Below, piece after piece: positions 19,160 to 28,328 of a stretch of 64,000 nucleotides of DNA; within the stretch, counting starts at the first letter, position 1, and each line of letters starts with the position of its first letter. This DNA comes from Clostridium sp. GTDB lineage: Bacteria > Bacillota > Clostridia > Clostridiales > Clostridiaceae. The notes beneath the pieces were generated by a model that searched no databases, was not told where the DNA came from, and was given only the letters and a program-made list of their open reading frames with translations. The stretch spans positions 62,001 to 126,000 of the forward strand of contig NZ_JAENWM010000001.1 in the NCBI RefSeq assembly GCF_016650035.1, given 5' to 3'. The translations under genes and the position numbers were made by a program.

Positions 19160-19864
19160 TTAGTTGTTTTCATCATCTAACCCGTCTTCATAAAGATCTA
19201 TAAATAAGCCGCTGGTGGCATTATAGGTGGCTAAAAACACTTCAGCCGCATCCTTAACCCCTTGTTTTTTTAATTTTGTCATTAGCCACATTTTATTTCT
19301 ATTAATGCTAGCTAAGTTATCTTGTAAAATAGAGCCGTCATAAATCACTTCAATATCAATACTATCAGTAGGAGTTTCAAGTTTTAAATCCTTTGGAGTA
19401 ACAGAATCATATTCTGTCTTTTTTAAAATGGACAATTTACCGTCTTTTTCGAGCACTGCATATGCAATCTCATCTAAGTCAAAAACACCTTTATCTCTTA
19501 ACTGGGATAGAAGGTCACCAATAGTGTAACGAAATTTTTTCATGGATTTTTCTAGTATTTTTCCGTTTGATATGATAATTGTGGGTTCACCATCAAGAAG
19601 TTTTTCAGCAGTTTTTGATTTAAGAGTTAATAATTGTAAAACAAAACATAAGACAGTCCAAGTAAGCAATCCTACCCAATGAGACCATGCGCTACTAGTT
19701 AAGTCGGTAGTTAGAGTGGAGGCTGTAGAACCTATAGTTATACCAACTACATAATCGAAAAAAGTTAGCTGACTAACCTGTTGCTTTCCGAGAATACGAG
19801 TAAATATAAGTAAAGTAAAAAATCCGATTATCCCCCTAACTAGTACTATTAAAGCTTCATCCAT
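19160..19864 (-). CDS. DUF421 (YetF family) membrane protein
   Basis: MDEALIVLVRGIIGFFTLLIFTRILGKQQVSQLTFFDYVVGITIGSTASTLTTD; GEPTIIISNGKI. Confidence 0.9.
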   Translation of the reverse strand: MDEALIVLVRGIIGFFTLLIFTRILGKQQVSQLTFFDYVVGITIGSTASTLTTDLTSSAWSHWVGLLTWTVLCFVLQLLTLKSKTAEKLLDGEPTIIISNGKILEKSMKKFRYTIGDLLSQLRDKGVFDLDEIAYAVLEKDGKLSILKKTEYDSVTPKDLKLETPTDSIDIEVIYDGSILQDNLASINRNKMWLMTKLKKQGVKDAAEVFLATYNATSGLFIDLYEDGLDDENN

Positions 19865-20044
19865 GGTAGCACCTTCTTTCAATAATATTATCTCCAAATA
19901 TATTATTTGTATTAATTTTTAAAATTCTAATAATTAGTTGTTAAAAGTCCAAAGTTAAATTACAATTAAATTATAGTTAAAATTATCTAGTAAAGAAACT
20001 TGCCACTTGCCATGTGGGTGGCACCAAAAAAAAGGATGATAAGT

Positions 20045-21832
20045 ATGGATTTAATAAAAATAGTTTCAAATGTTCAGAAGATTTCTGAGGCAATAGCTAG
20101 CGTTATAAGTGTAGATGTGACGGTGGTAGACCATAATTATATTAGAATAGCAGGGACCGGAAGATATAGGAATTCCCTTACTGAAAAAGTGAATGAAAAA
20201 TCTGCTTTTGGATTTGCTTTGACACAGGGGAAAAGTTTTATTATAAAAAATCCTAGAAAACATTTTATCTGCACGGAGTGTGAAAATATTGAAAACTGCG
20301 AGGAGCTTGCAGAGGTTTGTTGCCCAATTAATGTAGGTAATGAAACTATTGGAGTTATTGGGCTTATTGCTTTTGATGAGGAACAGCGAAATGCTATTAT
20401 AAATAATGAAACAAATTTAATGAATTTCTTGAATAGAATGGCGGATTTAATATCAGCAAAGCTAACAGAAGAGGAAAATACAGAGCATATAAAGCTTTTG
20501 GCAAGAGAACTTGAGATAGTTATCGATTCCGTAGATAGAGGAATTATAGCGACGGATTATAAGGGGGAAATTCTCCATTATAATACTAAAGCAGTAGAGT
20601 TATTTAATCTTCAGGGTAACGAAATTTTAAGTGCAAATATTAAAAATCTTATTGGAAGCTTAGATTTTAACACGCTTATTGATAATCATAAGAATTTAAA
20701 GAATAGGGAATTTACTTATAAGGGAACTAACCATAGTTTTAGAGGGGTTTTTGATGCAAAGACTATTAGTATTTTGGATAAAAGCTTTGGTATAGTATGT
20801 ACATTTAGTGATATCTCTGATTTATTAAAAACAGTAAATAAAATTACTACAGGGACTATCGTTACTTCGTTTGACAGTATTATAGGTAATAGTTATTGCT
20901 TAGAACAGGTTAAAGTAGAAGCGGAAAAAGCGTCTAAATCTACTTCCACAGTACTTATACAAGGAGAAAGTGGAACTGGGAAAGAATTATTTGCACGGGC
21001 TGTACATTTTTATAGTAATAGAGCTAAGGGGCCATTTATTCCAATAAATTGCGCAGCTATTCCAGAGCACTTGCTAGAGAGTGAGTTTTTTGGATATGAA
21101 GATGGTGCGTTTACAGGAGCAAGAAGAGGGGGTACGGCGGGGAAATTTGAACTGGCAAATAAGGGTACAATATTTTTAGATGAAATTGGAGACATGCCTA
21201 TTCATCTTCAAGCTAAACTGTTAAGGGTATTACAGGAACACATTATTGAGAAGATTGGTGGAAAAGAATCCATTCCTATTGATGTAAGGATTATTGCAGC
21301 TACAAATAAAGATTTAGAAAAAAAAGTATTAGAAGGTGAGTTTAGGCAAGATTTGTTTTATAGGTTAAATGTAATCCCTCTTAATATACCGCCTTTAAGA
21401 GAGAGAAAAGAGGATATAGTAATTCTTGTAGATTATCTTTTGGATAAATGTAATTCTAAGCTGGAAAAACATATAGGCAAAATAGAAGATGATGTAATAG
21501 AAGTTTTAATGAATTATCAATGGCCAGGCAATGTGCGTGAGCTTGAAAATACTATAGAATATGCAGTAAATATGTGCAGCAGTACAGTTATAAGCTGTAT
21601 GGATTTGCCAAAAAGATTGAAGGTTTCAGAAAATATAGCAGTCGGTGATGAAATAGTAGGTATTGTACCTATTAAAGAATTAGAGAAAAAAGAAATAAAA
21701 AAGGCATTAGAACACTTTGGGCATAGCAAACAAGCAATTACAAAGGCTGCTGAGGCTCTAGAATTAAGTAGAGCAACTTTATATAGAAAACTAAAAGAAT
21801 ATGGAATAGAACAGTATCATAATGAGAATTAA
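20045..21832 (+). CDS. sigma-54-interacting transcriptional regulator (Cys-rich N-terminal sensor, PAS, AAA+, Fis HTH)
   Basis: LIQGESGTGKELFARAVH, GAFTGA, FLDEIGDMPIHLQAKLLRVLQE, FYRLNVIPLNIPPLRER, C-terminal HTH; sensor region contains ICTECENIENCEELAEVCCPI. Confidence 0.93.
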   Translation: MDLIKIVSNVQKISEAIASVISVDVTVVDHNYIRIAGTGRYRNSLTEKVNEKSAFGFALTQGKSFIIKNPRKHFICTECENIENCEELAEVCCPINVGNETIGVIGLIAFDEEQRNAIINNETNLMNFLNRMADLISAKLTEEENTEHIKLLARELEIVIDSVDRGIIATDYKGEILHYNTKAVELFNLQGNEILSANIKNLIGSLDFNTLIDNHKNLKNREFTYKGTNHSFRGVFDAKTISILDKSFGIVCTFSDISDLLKTVNKITTGTIVTSFDSIIGNSYCLEQVKVEAEKASKSTSTVLIQGESGTGKELFARAVHFYSNRAKGPFIPINCAAIPEHLLESEFFGYEDGAFTGARRGGTAGKFELANKGTIFLDEIGDMPIHLQAKLLRVLQEHIIEKIGGKESIPIDVRIIAATNKDLEKKVLEGEFRQDLFYRLNVIPLNIPPLRERKEDIVILVDYLLDKCNSKLEKHIGKIEDDVIEVLMNYQWPGNVRELENTIEYAVNMCSSTVISCMDLPKRLKVSENIAVGDEIVGIVPIKELEKKEIKKALEHFGHSKQAITKAAEALELSRATLYRKLKEYGIEQYHNEN

Positions 21833-21856
21833 TTCTCATTATGATACTGTTCTATT
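21805..21856. terminator. 52-nt perfect palindrome centred on the stop codon of the sigma-54 regulator
   Basis: AATAGAACAGTATCATAATGAGAATT|AATTCTCATTATGATACTGTTCTATT, 26-bp arms with no loop, followed by TTGTTTTTT. Confidence 0.85.
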
Positions 21857-21916
21857 TTGTTTTTTCTCATATTAAGAAAAAGCTGCATTAAAAGTGTTGT
21901 TTTTAGTGTGATTTTG

Positions 21917-21933
21917 TTGGCATGGATATTGCT
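21917..21933 (+). promoter_or_regulatory. sigma-54 (-24/-12) promoter
   Basis: TTGGCATGGATATTGCT: GG (21919-20) N10 GC (21931-32), 40 bp upstream of ATG 21972. Confidence 0.8.
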
Positions 21934-21971
21934 TTAATATAATCTATAGCAATTCGTAGAGGAGTGGTTTT

Positions 21972-23261
21972 ATGGAATTAAGAAATCTTATAGTTCAAAC
22001 ACTTAGAGAAGAAGTCGTTCCTGCCATGGGATGTACTGAACCAGTAGCTGTTGCACTTGCATGTGCAAGGGTTAAAGAGTTAATAAATTTCAATTATATA
22101 GTAAGTGCTGAAATTTTTGTTAGTCCTAACATATATAAAAATGGATTGTCAGTGGGTATACCAAATACTGTGGAAGTAGGTCTTTATATTGCAGCCGCTT
22201 TGGGTTTTATAGGTGGAAAAAGTGAAAATGATTTAAGAGTACTTGGTGGCATTGATGAAACACAGGTGAAACTTGCAAAAGAGCTTGTACAGAGTGAAAA
22301 ATTGTCACTTGATATAAAAGATACTGATGAGAAGATTTACGTAGAAGTAAATCTCAAAACAGATAAAGGTAATTGTAGTGTAATTATTAGTGGAAAACAT
22401 AATAGATTTGTTTATATAGAAAGATTAGGAGAAGTTCTTGTGGATTTAAAAAAAGAGAACTCTAGTACCTACAAGGAAAAAAATAATTTGTATAATATGA
22501 AAATAAGAGAAATTGTAAAAGAAATCGAAAAAATTCCACATGAAGATATTTCTTTTATGTTAGAGGGAATAGTTATGAATGAAATTGTAGCTATGGCTGG
22601 ACTCAATGAAAAATTGGGAATGGGAGTTGGGTATGGTATTAAAAAAAGCATAAAGCAAGGAATTTTGTCAGAGGACTTAATGACTGCTTCAATGATGTTA
22701 ACAGCAGCGGCTAGTGATGCTAGAATGTCGGGGATGAATTTATCTGTTATGAGTAGTAATGGGAGCGGAAACAATGGACTTACAGCGATTTTACCTATTG
22801 TTGCATATAAAAATAAATTTAATGTAGAAGATGAAAAATTAGCTAAGGCGGTTGCCATAAGTCATATTGTAAATAGTTATATAAAACATTATATAGGGAG
22901 ATTATCTGCACTGTGTGCTTGTGGCGTTGCAGCTGGAACTGGTTCAGGTGTAGCTATAGCATGGCTTATGGGTGCAAATTATGATCAAATAGATGGAGTT
23001 ATAAAGAATACTATTGCAAATACTAGTGGTATGATATGTGATGGTGCAAAAGAAGGTTGTTCACTAAAGCTTTCCACTTCAGCATCAGTTGCTATACAAT
23101 CTGCGGTTTTAGCTATGCATAATTGTATTGTACCAGCAAGAAATGGAATTGTTGCAGAAACTGCAGAAGATACAATTAAAAATTTAGGGATTTTATCTGT
23201 TGATGGTATGAGTATTACAGATACTGTTATATTGAAAACTATGAAGAAAATGCAAATATAA
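21972..23261 (+). CDS. L-cysteine desulfidase / UPF0597 (YhaM/CyuA-like) family
   Basis: VVPAMGCTEPVAVALACA; GNNGLTAILPIVAY; CACGVAAGTGSGVAIAWLMG; SGMICDGAKEGCSLKLSTS. Confidence 0.88.
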   Translation: MELRNLIVQTLREEVVPAMGCTEPVAVALACARVKELINFNYIVSAEIFVSPNIYKNGLSVGIPNTVEVGLYIAAALGFIGGKSENDLRVLGGIDETQVKLAKELVQSEKLSLDIKDTDEKIYVEVNLKTDKGNCSVIISGKHNRFVYIERLGEVLVDLKKENSSTYKEKNNLYNMKIREIVKEIEKIPHEDISFMLEGIVMNEIVAMAGLNEKLGMGVGYGIKKSIKQGILSEDLMTASMMLTAAASDARMSGMNLSVMSSNGSGNNGLTAILPIVAYKNKFNVEDEKLAKAVAISHIVNSYIKHYIGRLSALCACGVAAGTGSGVAIAWLMGANYDQIDGVIKNTIANTSGMICDGAKEGCSLKLSTSASVAIQSAVLAMHNCIVPARNGIVAETAEDTIKNLGILSVDGMSITDTVILKTMKKMQI

Positions 23262-23396
23262 TATAAGGATGATATAGCATATGGAAATTTAAAAGCATAT
23301 GGTGTTATCGCTTAAGGTATACTTAAAAAAGCTGATTATCAATAGGCTAGTCCACATAATCCTAAAAAAAAATTTTTGAAAAACCATAAATTGCTA

Positions 23397-23424
23397 TTGA
23401 ATTTTATTTTAAATCTGCTATAAT
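23397..23424 (+). promoter_or_regulatory. sigma-A-type promoter
   Basis: TTGAAT-N16-TATAAT upstream of the 23.45-kb RNA. Confidence 0.6.
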
Positions 23425-23439
23425 AAAATTAACAAATAG

Positions 23440-23675
23440 ATATGAAACACTTTCAAAAATTTCAAATTTATTTATTTCTGAGATATTCGTGAAGCTCTTA
23501 TTTTCAACCTACAATATTTATACGGGAGTTCAAGATCGAGGTGTGGAATAGGCTTATAAGTCCAATTTTGAATTGGCAAGGACTGCTAAGCATCTCTGAG
23601 AACACCCACCTATCATAAAGATAGGTGTAAAAATTGGGGCAACGGTACCTTGGATTATGAATTAAAAATTTTTGA
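23440..23675 (+). ncRNA. ssrS: probable 6S RNA
   Basis: CTGAGATATTCGTGAAGC and GCATCTCTGAGA closely match the two strands of the E. coli 6S closing stem (CUGAGAUGUUCGCAAGC / GCAUCUCGGAGA); strong promoter upstream, terminator downstream; exact ends uncertain. Confidence 0.65.
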
Positions 23676-23683
23676 TTCGTTTA

Positions 23684-23714
23684 TAAAAAGAGATAGAAAT
23701 ATCTCTTTTTTTTT
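23684..23714 (+). terminator. intrinsic terminator
   Basis: AAAAGAGATA-GAA-ATATCTCTTTTTTTTT. Confidence 0.85.
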
Positions 23715-23757
23715 GTGGTATAATTATTTCAAATGATTAATATAGAGGTGGATTTTT

Positions 23758-24561
23758 ATGACAGAAGACAAGGCTATTCAAATGATAGAGGTTAATCCAA
23801 TTATTATAAAAAATATTGAAAATCCTAGTGATGAATTAAAGCTTTTAGCTATAAAGAAAGATGGGGCAATGTTACGATATATTAAGAACCCTGCAAAAGA
23901 AATGAAGGATTTGGCAATAAAAAGCAATCCGTGGTCAATTGAATTTATAGAAAATCCAACTTATGATATGAAAAAATATGTTGTTTCAAAGACATGGAAT
24001 ATTTTAGGGCTTATTAAAAGTCCTTGTGAGGAACTCATAAAAATAGGTATTCAGCAAAAAGGATATGCAATAAAATATTCTAAAAGTCCAAGTATTGAAC
24101 TTCAAAAATTAGCTATAGAAAAAGATTATGACTCTATAAAATATATAGATAACCCAATTGAAGAAATACAACTTTTGGCTATAAAAAGAGATTATGCTTG
24201 TTTAAGATATATAGAAAATGCAAGTTTAAAGGCAGAGATATTGGCCATTTCTGAAAATGAATCTGCTATAAAATTCATTTTAAACATAGATGAAAATAAA
24301 AAAATATTGTTATTAAAACACAATGTTTTGGTAATGAAATATTTTAACAATGAACTACCTATAGAGCTGGTGGAGGCCACTTTTAGAGAGGTGTTATCTA
24401 GAGAAGATGTTTCAGAGAAATATGTGAGAGACTTTATAAACTGTGAAAGCATAAATGAGAAATATGGAAATATATCATCGGACAAAATTATTTTTATTTA
24501 TAAATATGGTAGTAAGGTATGCAAAAAAATAGCAGTTGATGAAAAACTTAAAATGATGTAA
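23758..24561 (+). CDS. 22-aa tandem-repeat protein (DUF4116-like repeats)
   Basis: about 8 repeats of the type RYIKNPAKEMKDLAIKSNPWSI / KYIDNPIEEIQLLAIKRDYACL. Confidence 0.75.
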   Translation: MTEDKAIQMIEVNPIIIKNIENPSDELKLLAIKKDGAMLRYIKNPAKEMKDLAIKSNPWSIEFIENPTYDMKKYVVSKTWNILGLIKSPCEELIKIGIQQKGYAIKYSKSPSIELQKLAIEKDYDSIKYIDNPIEEIQLLAIKRDYACLRYIENASLKAEILAISENESAIKFILNIDENKKILLLKHNVLVMKYFNNELPIELVEATFREVLSREDVSEKYVRDFINCESINEKYGNISSDKIIFIYKYGSKVCKKIAVDEKLKMM

Positions 24562-24574
24562 GAGGAGATAGGAA

Positions 24575-25693
24575 ATGAATTTTAAAGACACCTTGCAAAG
24601 CGTTGAGCTTGTTATAGAAACGAATGAAGTACCTCTAATTGTAGGGGAAAGCGGTATAGGAAAAACTGCATTAGCTAAAGAACTTGCTGAAAAGAAAGGC
24701 TGGAGCCTAGTTATAATAGATGGAAATCTTTTGAAAGAAGGAGAAATAGGCGGACTTCCGACAGTTGAGGACTATAGTTTTAAAAATGTTACAGGACAGG
24801 TTACTACTAAGAAAAGCACTGTTTATGCCATTCACACAAAATTACAGGAAATAGATAGTTTAATACATGAGGGCAAAGAGGTGCTCTTATTTATTGATGA
24901 AATAAACCGTTGTGAGCATACGGTGCAGCAGGAACTTATGAATCTTATATTAAATAGAAATATTAATGGCTACAAGCTGGATAATAAAGTGAAAATTGCA
25001 GCTGCCATGAACCCATCTAGTAAGTATGGAGAAGATGTTGATTATCAAGTAGTTGATATGGATGCAGCACAAGAAAATAGATTTGTTTGGCTATATATGG
25101 AAAGTGATTCGAAATCATGGCTGACCTGGGCTACCCAGAATAATCTAGAGGGAAAAGTTGTAGAGTTTATATCTACTTTCCCAGAATATTTACATAGTAC
25201 AGAAAAGGAAGAGCAATTAAAAGCAACTCCTAGGAGCTTTGAACGGGTTTCTAAGAGTTATAAGATTTATAAGAAAAATAAAGATACAATTCCTAAAAGA
25301 GTATTTTTAAACATATTAAAAGGTAATTTAGGCAGTAGAATAGCTCATGAGTTTTTGGCATTTTCACAGGAGAATAATAAACCACTTATTTCTTATGAAG
25401 AGGTATTCGCTTTTGAAGAGTTGTCACAAGATGTAAGAGAAAAGATTAAAACAGAAAGTCATACTAGATTATATTTGATTGCAAAGAATATTTTGAGTGC
25501 AATGGAAAATAAAGAGCTTTTAAGTTTTGATATAAAAAGGTTTGTAGAATTTCTAGAGATCTATCCTGTGGACTTAGGGGTAGGTATTATGCAGGATATT
25601 AAAGAAATCCATAAGAAAGTTTATAAATTATGTATAGAAAATGAGGCTTTTGTTGAAATGTATTTTAAGTCTTACAATGAAATTAAAGGCTAG
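24575..25693 (+). CDS. AAA+ ATPase, MoxR / AAA_5-like
   Basis: VPLIVGESGIGKTALAKELA Walker A; EVLLFIDEINRCEHTVQQELMNLIL Walker B; AAMNPSSKYGED. Confidence 0.88.
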   Translation: MNFKDTLQSVELVIETNEVPLIVGESGIGKTALAKELAEKKGWSLVIIDGNLLKEGEIGGLPTVEDYSFKNVTGQVTTKKSTVYAIHTKLQEIDSLIHEGKEVLLFIDEINRCEHTVQQELMNLILNRNINGYKLDNKVKIAAAMNPSSKYGEDVDYQVVDMDAAQENRFVWLYMESDSKSWLTWATQNNLEGKVVEFISTFPEYLHSTEKEEQLKATPRSFERVSKSYKIYKKNKDTIPKRVFLNILKGNLGSRIAHEFLAFSQENNKPLISYEEVFAFEELSQDVREKIKTESHTRLYLIAKNILSAMENKELLSFDIKRFVEFLEIYPVDLGVGIMQDIKEIHKKVYKLCIENEAFVEMYFKSYNEIKG

Positions 25694-25701
25694 GTGGAAT
25701 C

Positions 25702-27066
25702 GTGGGAAAAAAATTTGAAATTCTCAAAAATACGCTTTATGATGAAATCTCTAATGTGAAAACAATTGAAGATATGCCAAAGAATTTTACAGAAGATTTA
25801 TTTAAACTCCTAGAACAAGTGAATTTTATGCTCATAGAGGATAATGAAAATTTTTATGGCTATTTTTTGCTTCAGATGTCTAAGGAAATAAAGTATGATA
25901 TAACATCGCCTACAGCTGTTAACTTTAAGCTATCTAGGTATGTGATCTACTTTAATCCCTATATATTTTTAAATCTTACTTTGGATCAGATGAAAAGCAC
26001 TATAAAACATGAGATTTATCACATATTATCATTTCATTTAAATCGTGCAAAGAGTCTTAAAACAAAATATAGTAACTTGGCTATTAATATGGCAATGGAT
26101 ATAGTTGTGAATCAGCATTTAGATTATCTTCCACCTTATGCTATAACTTTGGCTGGAATAAACCATAAGTATAGCTTAAAGTTAGAGCCTTATATGACTA
26201 TGGAGTATTATGCGGATGTAATTCAAGCAGCACTAAATCTACTCTCGGAAAAAGATGAAAGTGAAGTGGATGAATCTAAAGTTCTTAATATAGAAAAAGA
26301 ATATGATGTTTCAAGTACTCATGATTTGTGGGAAGAGTCTACGGAGATAGATGATGCTACTCTTAAAGATTTTACTAAGGAATTAGTGGCAACCTCAGAA
26401 AAGGGTTCTGTTCCTCTTTCTTTGCAGGGTATTCTTAATGAATTAAAGAGTAAGAAAGGTGAAATTCCTTGGAATATGTATTTGAAAAAATTAATGGGAA
26501 CATTAGAAGGTGACAGAAAAAAGACTATTACACGTAGGAGTAGACGTCAACCTAATAGATTAGATTTAAGAGGTGAACTTAGGGGTCATATAGCTAAAAT
26601 TACCATTGCTATAGATATAAGCGGTAGCATAAGTGATGAGGAATTTTATGGAGCAATAAAGGAAGTTTTTAATATTGTAAAAACTTATAAGCATGAAATA
26701 ACACTTATTGAATGTGATACAGAAATAAGGCAATCATATAAAGTGAAATCTGCGAATACTATAAGGGAGCGTAGCATTACCGGTGGTGGGACAAAGTTTA
26801 CACCGGTGGTTCAGTATGTAAATAACACTGATACAAATATACTAATATATTTTACAGATGGAAAGGGTGAAGAAACCTTAGGCGTAATGCCAAAAGGTTA
26901 TAAAGTATTGTGGGTTATATCAGGCCGTGGCGATAAACTTTCATTAATTGAGCCTGTTGGGACTTTAAAAAAATTAAAACCAGTAGAAGTAGAAGATGAA
27001 ACAGAGGAAAGATTGGATGTAATGGTGGATGGATTTTCTGGGAATAATCATGAACCAATAATCTAG
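25702..27066 (+). CDS. VWA-like domain protein with putative metallopeptidase domain (DUF2201-like)
   Basis: KHEIYHILSFHLNRA (HExxH) and ITIAIDISGSISDEEFYGAI (DxSxS MIDAS); GTG start. Confidence 0.85.
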   Translation: MGKKFEILKNTLYDEISNVKTIEDMPKNFTEDLFKLLEQVNFMLIEDNENFYGYFLLQMSKEIKYDITSPTAVNFKLSRYVIYFNPYIFLNLTLDQMKSTIKHEIYHILSFHLNRAKSLKTKYSNLAINMAMDIVVNQHLDYLPPYAITLAGINHKYSLKLEPYMTMEYYADVIQAALNLLSEKDESEVDESKVLNIEKEYDVSSTHDLWEESTEIDDATLKDFTKELVATSEKGSVPLSLQGILNELKSKKGEIPWNMYLKKLMGTLEGDRKKTITRRSRRQPNRLDLRGELRGHIAKITIAIDISGSISDEEFYGAIKEVFNIVKTYKHEITLIECDTEIRQSYKVKSANTIRERSITGGGTKFTPVVQYVNNTDTNILIYFTDGKGEETLGVMPKGYKVLWVISGRGDKLSLIEPVGTLKKLKPVEVEDETEERLDVMVDGFSGNNHEPII

Positions 27067-27084
27067 GGAAGGAAGTATGAGAAA

Positions 27085-27235
27085 AGAGAAAGAACTTGTT
27101 GCTCACACTCAGCATCCTGCTTCGGGTTCGCTAGCCTGTCCTCTGGGGGACATAACAATTATTAATTGTTATGCATCCTGTCAGGCTCACGAGAATTTTA
27201 CATTCGCAAAACAAGAATTACTAAATCAAATTTAA
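27085..27235. repeat. palindrome-rich intergenic repeat sharing modules with 33.88-33.95 kb
   Basis: GCATCCTGCTTCGGGTTCGCTAGCCTGTC (27112-) is 22/28 identical to GCTTCCTGCCTCAGGTTAGCTAGACTGCC (33918-); CATAACAATTATTAATTGTTATG palindrome. Confidence 0.6.
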
Positions 27236-27330
27236 TAGTGTTATCGTTTCTTATTGCAAGTCACTTCGTAGAAATTCATACTTAATAACAGTATAAGAAA
27301 AAAACGAACTAGAAATTCGATAGTTTATTA

Positions 27331-27373
27331 AAGATGATACTTTATGATTGATTATAAAGTATCATCTTTTTAG
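27331..27373. terminator. terminator-like hairpin
   Basis: AAAGATGATACTTTAT...ATAAAGTATCATCTTTTT. Confidence 0.75.
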
Positions 27374-27534
27374 GTGTTGAATGTAGGCACTTATATATTA
27401 AAAAAAACATTTTATGATTTTTAAATTAATAGTTAAATATAATAGCTATATTTAACTAGGAAAGATATAATTAAAGTGTTCATTGGGTATAATTACACTA
27501 TGAATAATCAAATGAGTAAGAGGCGGATATATAT

Positions 27535-28272
27535 ATGAGAAATATAAAGATGATATTAGAATATGATGGAAGTAGATATAAAGGGTACCAAAAGCAAGCG
27601 GATAACGAGCTAACTGTGGAAGGCAAAATAGAAAGTGTTTTGTCTAAAATGGTAGGAGAAACAGTTCAGGTCTCAGGTTGTGAAAGAACTGATGTAGGAG
27701 TTCATGCTGAAAATTACATGGCAAACTTTCATACTAATTGTGATTTAAGTATAGAAGCTATGCTAGACTTCTTACATGAATTTTTACCACGGGATATAGT
27801 GGCAAAATCTATGGAAGAAGCAAGTGAGAAATTTCATGCAGCATATAACATAAAATCAAAAACTTATGTGTACAAAATAAATAACAATGAACTAAGAAAT
27901 CCATTCAATAGAAAATATGTTTATCACAGTGAGGACAAACTTAATATCGATGAAATGAGAATTGCAGCAGAGGCTTTAGTTGGATGTCATGACTTTCAAG
28001 GATTTGCTACTGTAACAGATAATACTAAATCCACTACGGAAACTATTAATTATATAAATATAGTAGAAAAGAATGGTGTGATTGAAATAGAAATTAATGC
28101 AAATGATTTTTTATGGAATATGGTAAGAATTGTTATAGCAAGCCTTTTAGATATAGGTGAAGGAAAGCTTATGGTAGAGGATATAGAAACACTTCTAACT
28201 GAAAAAACAGAGTCTAAATATACTTTGATGGCTAAAACAAAAGGGATAGCTTTAAGGAACGTTGAATATTAA
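27535..28272 (+). CDS. truA: tRNA pseudouridine(38-40) synthase
   Basis: MILEYDGSRYKGYQKQ; VSGCERTDVGVHAENYMANF; NDFLWNMVRIVIASLLDIGEGK. Confidence 0.95.
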   Translation: MRNIKMILEYDGSRYKGYQKQADNELTVEGKIESVLSKMVGETVQVSGCERTDVGVHAENYMANFHTNCDLSIEAMLDFLHEFLPRDIVAKSMEEASEKFHAAYNIKSKTYVYKINNNELRNPFNRKYVYHSEDKLNIDEMRIAAEALVGCHDFQGFATVTDNTKSTTETINYINIVEKNGVIEIEINANDFLWNMVRIVIASLLDIGEGKLMVEDIETLLTEKTESKYTLMAKTKGIALRNVEY

Positions 28273-28310
28273 GAAGAAAGTGATATCAGTATCACTTTCT
28301 TCTTTTTGTT
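28271..28310. terminator. terminator
   Basis: AAGAAGAAAGTGATA-TCAG-TATCACTTTCTTCTTTTT. Confidence 0.85.
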
Positions 28311-28328
28311 AGTTTTATAGCATTTTTT

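Noticed and set aside
23440-23715. Riboswitch controlling the 23758 gene
   Set aside because: The terminator position would fit, but the closing-stem similarity to 6S RNA is stronger and no known aptamer motif was recognised; kept as an alternative to test.
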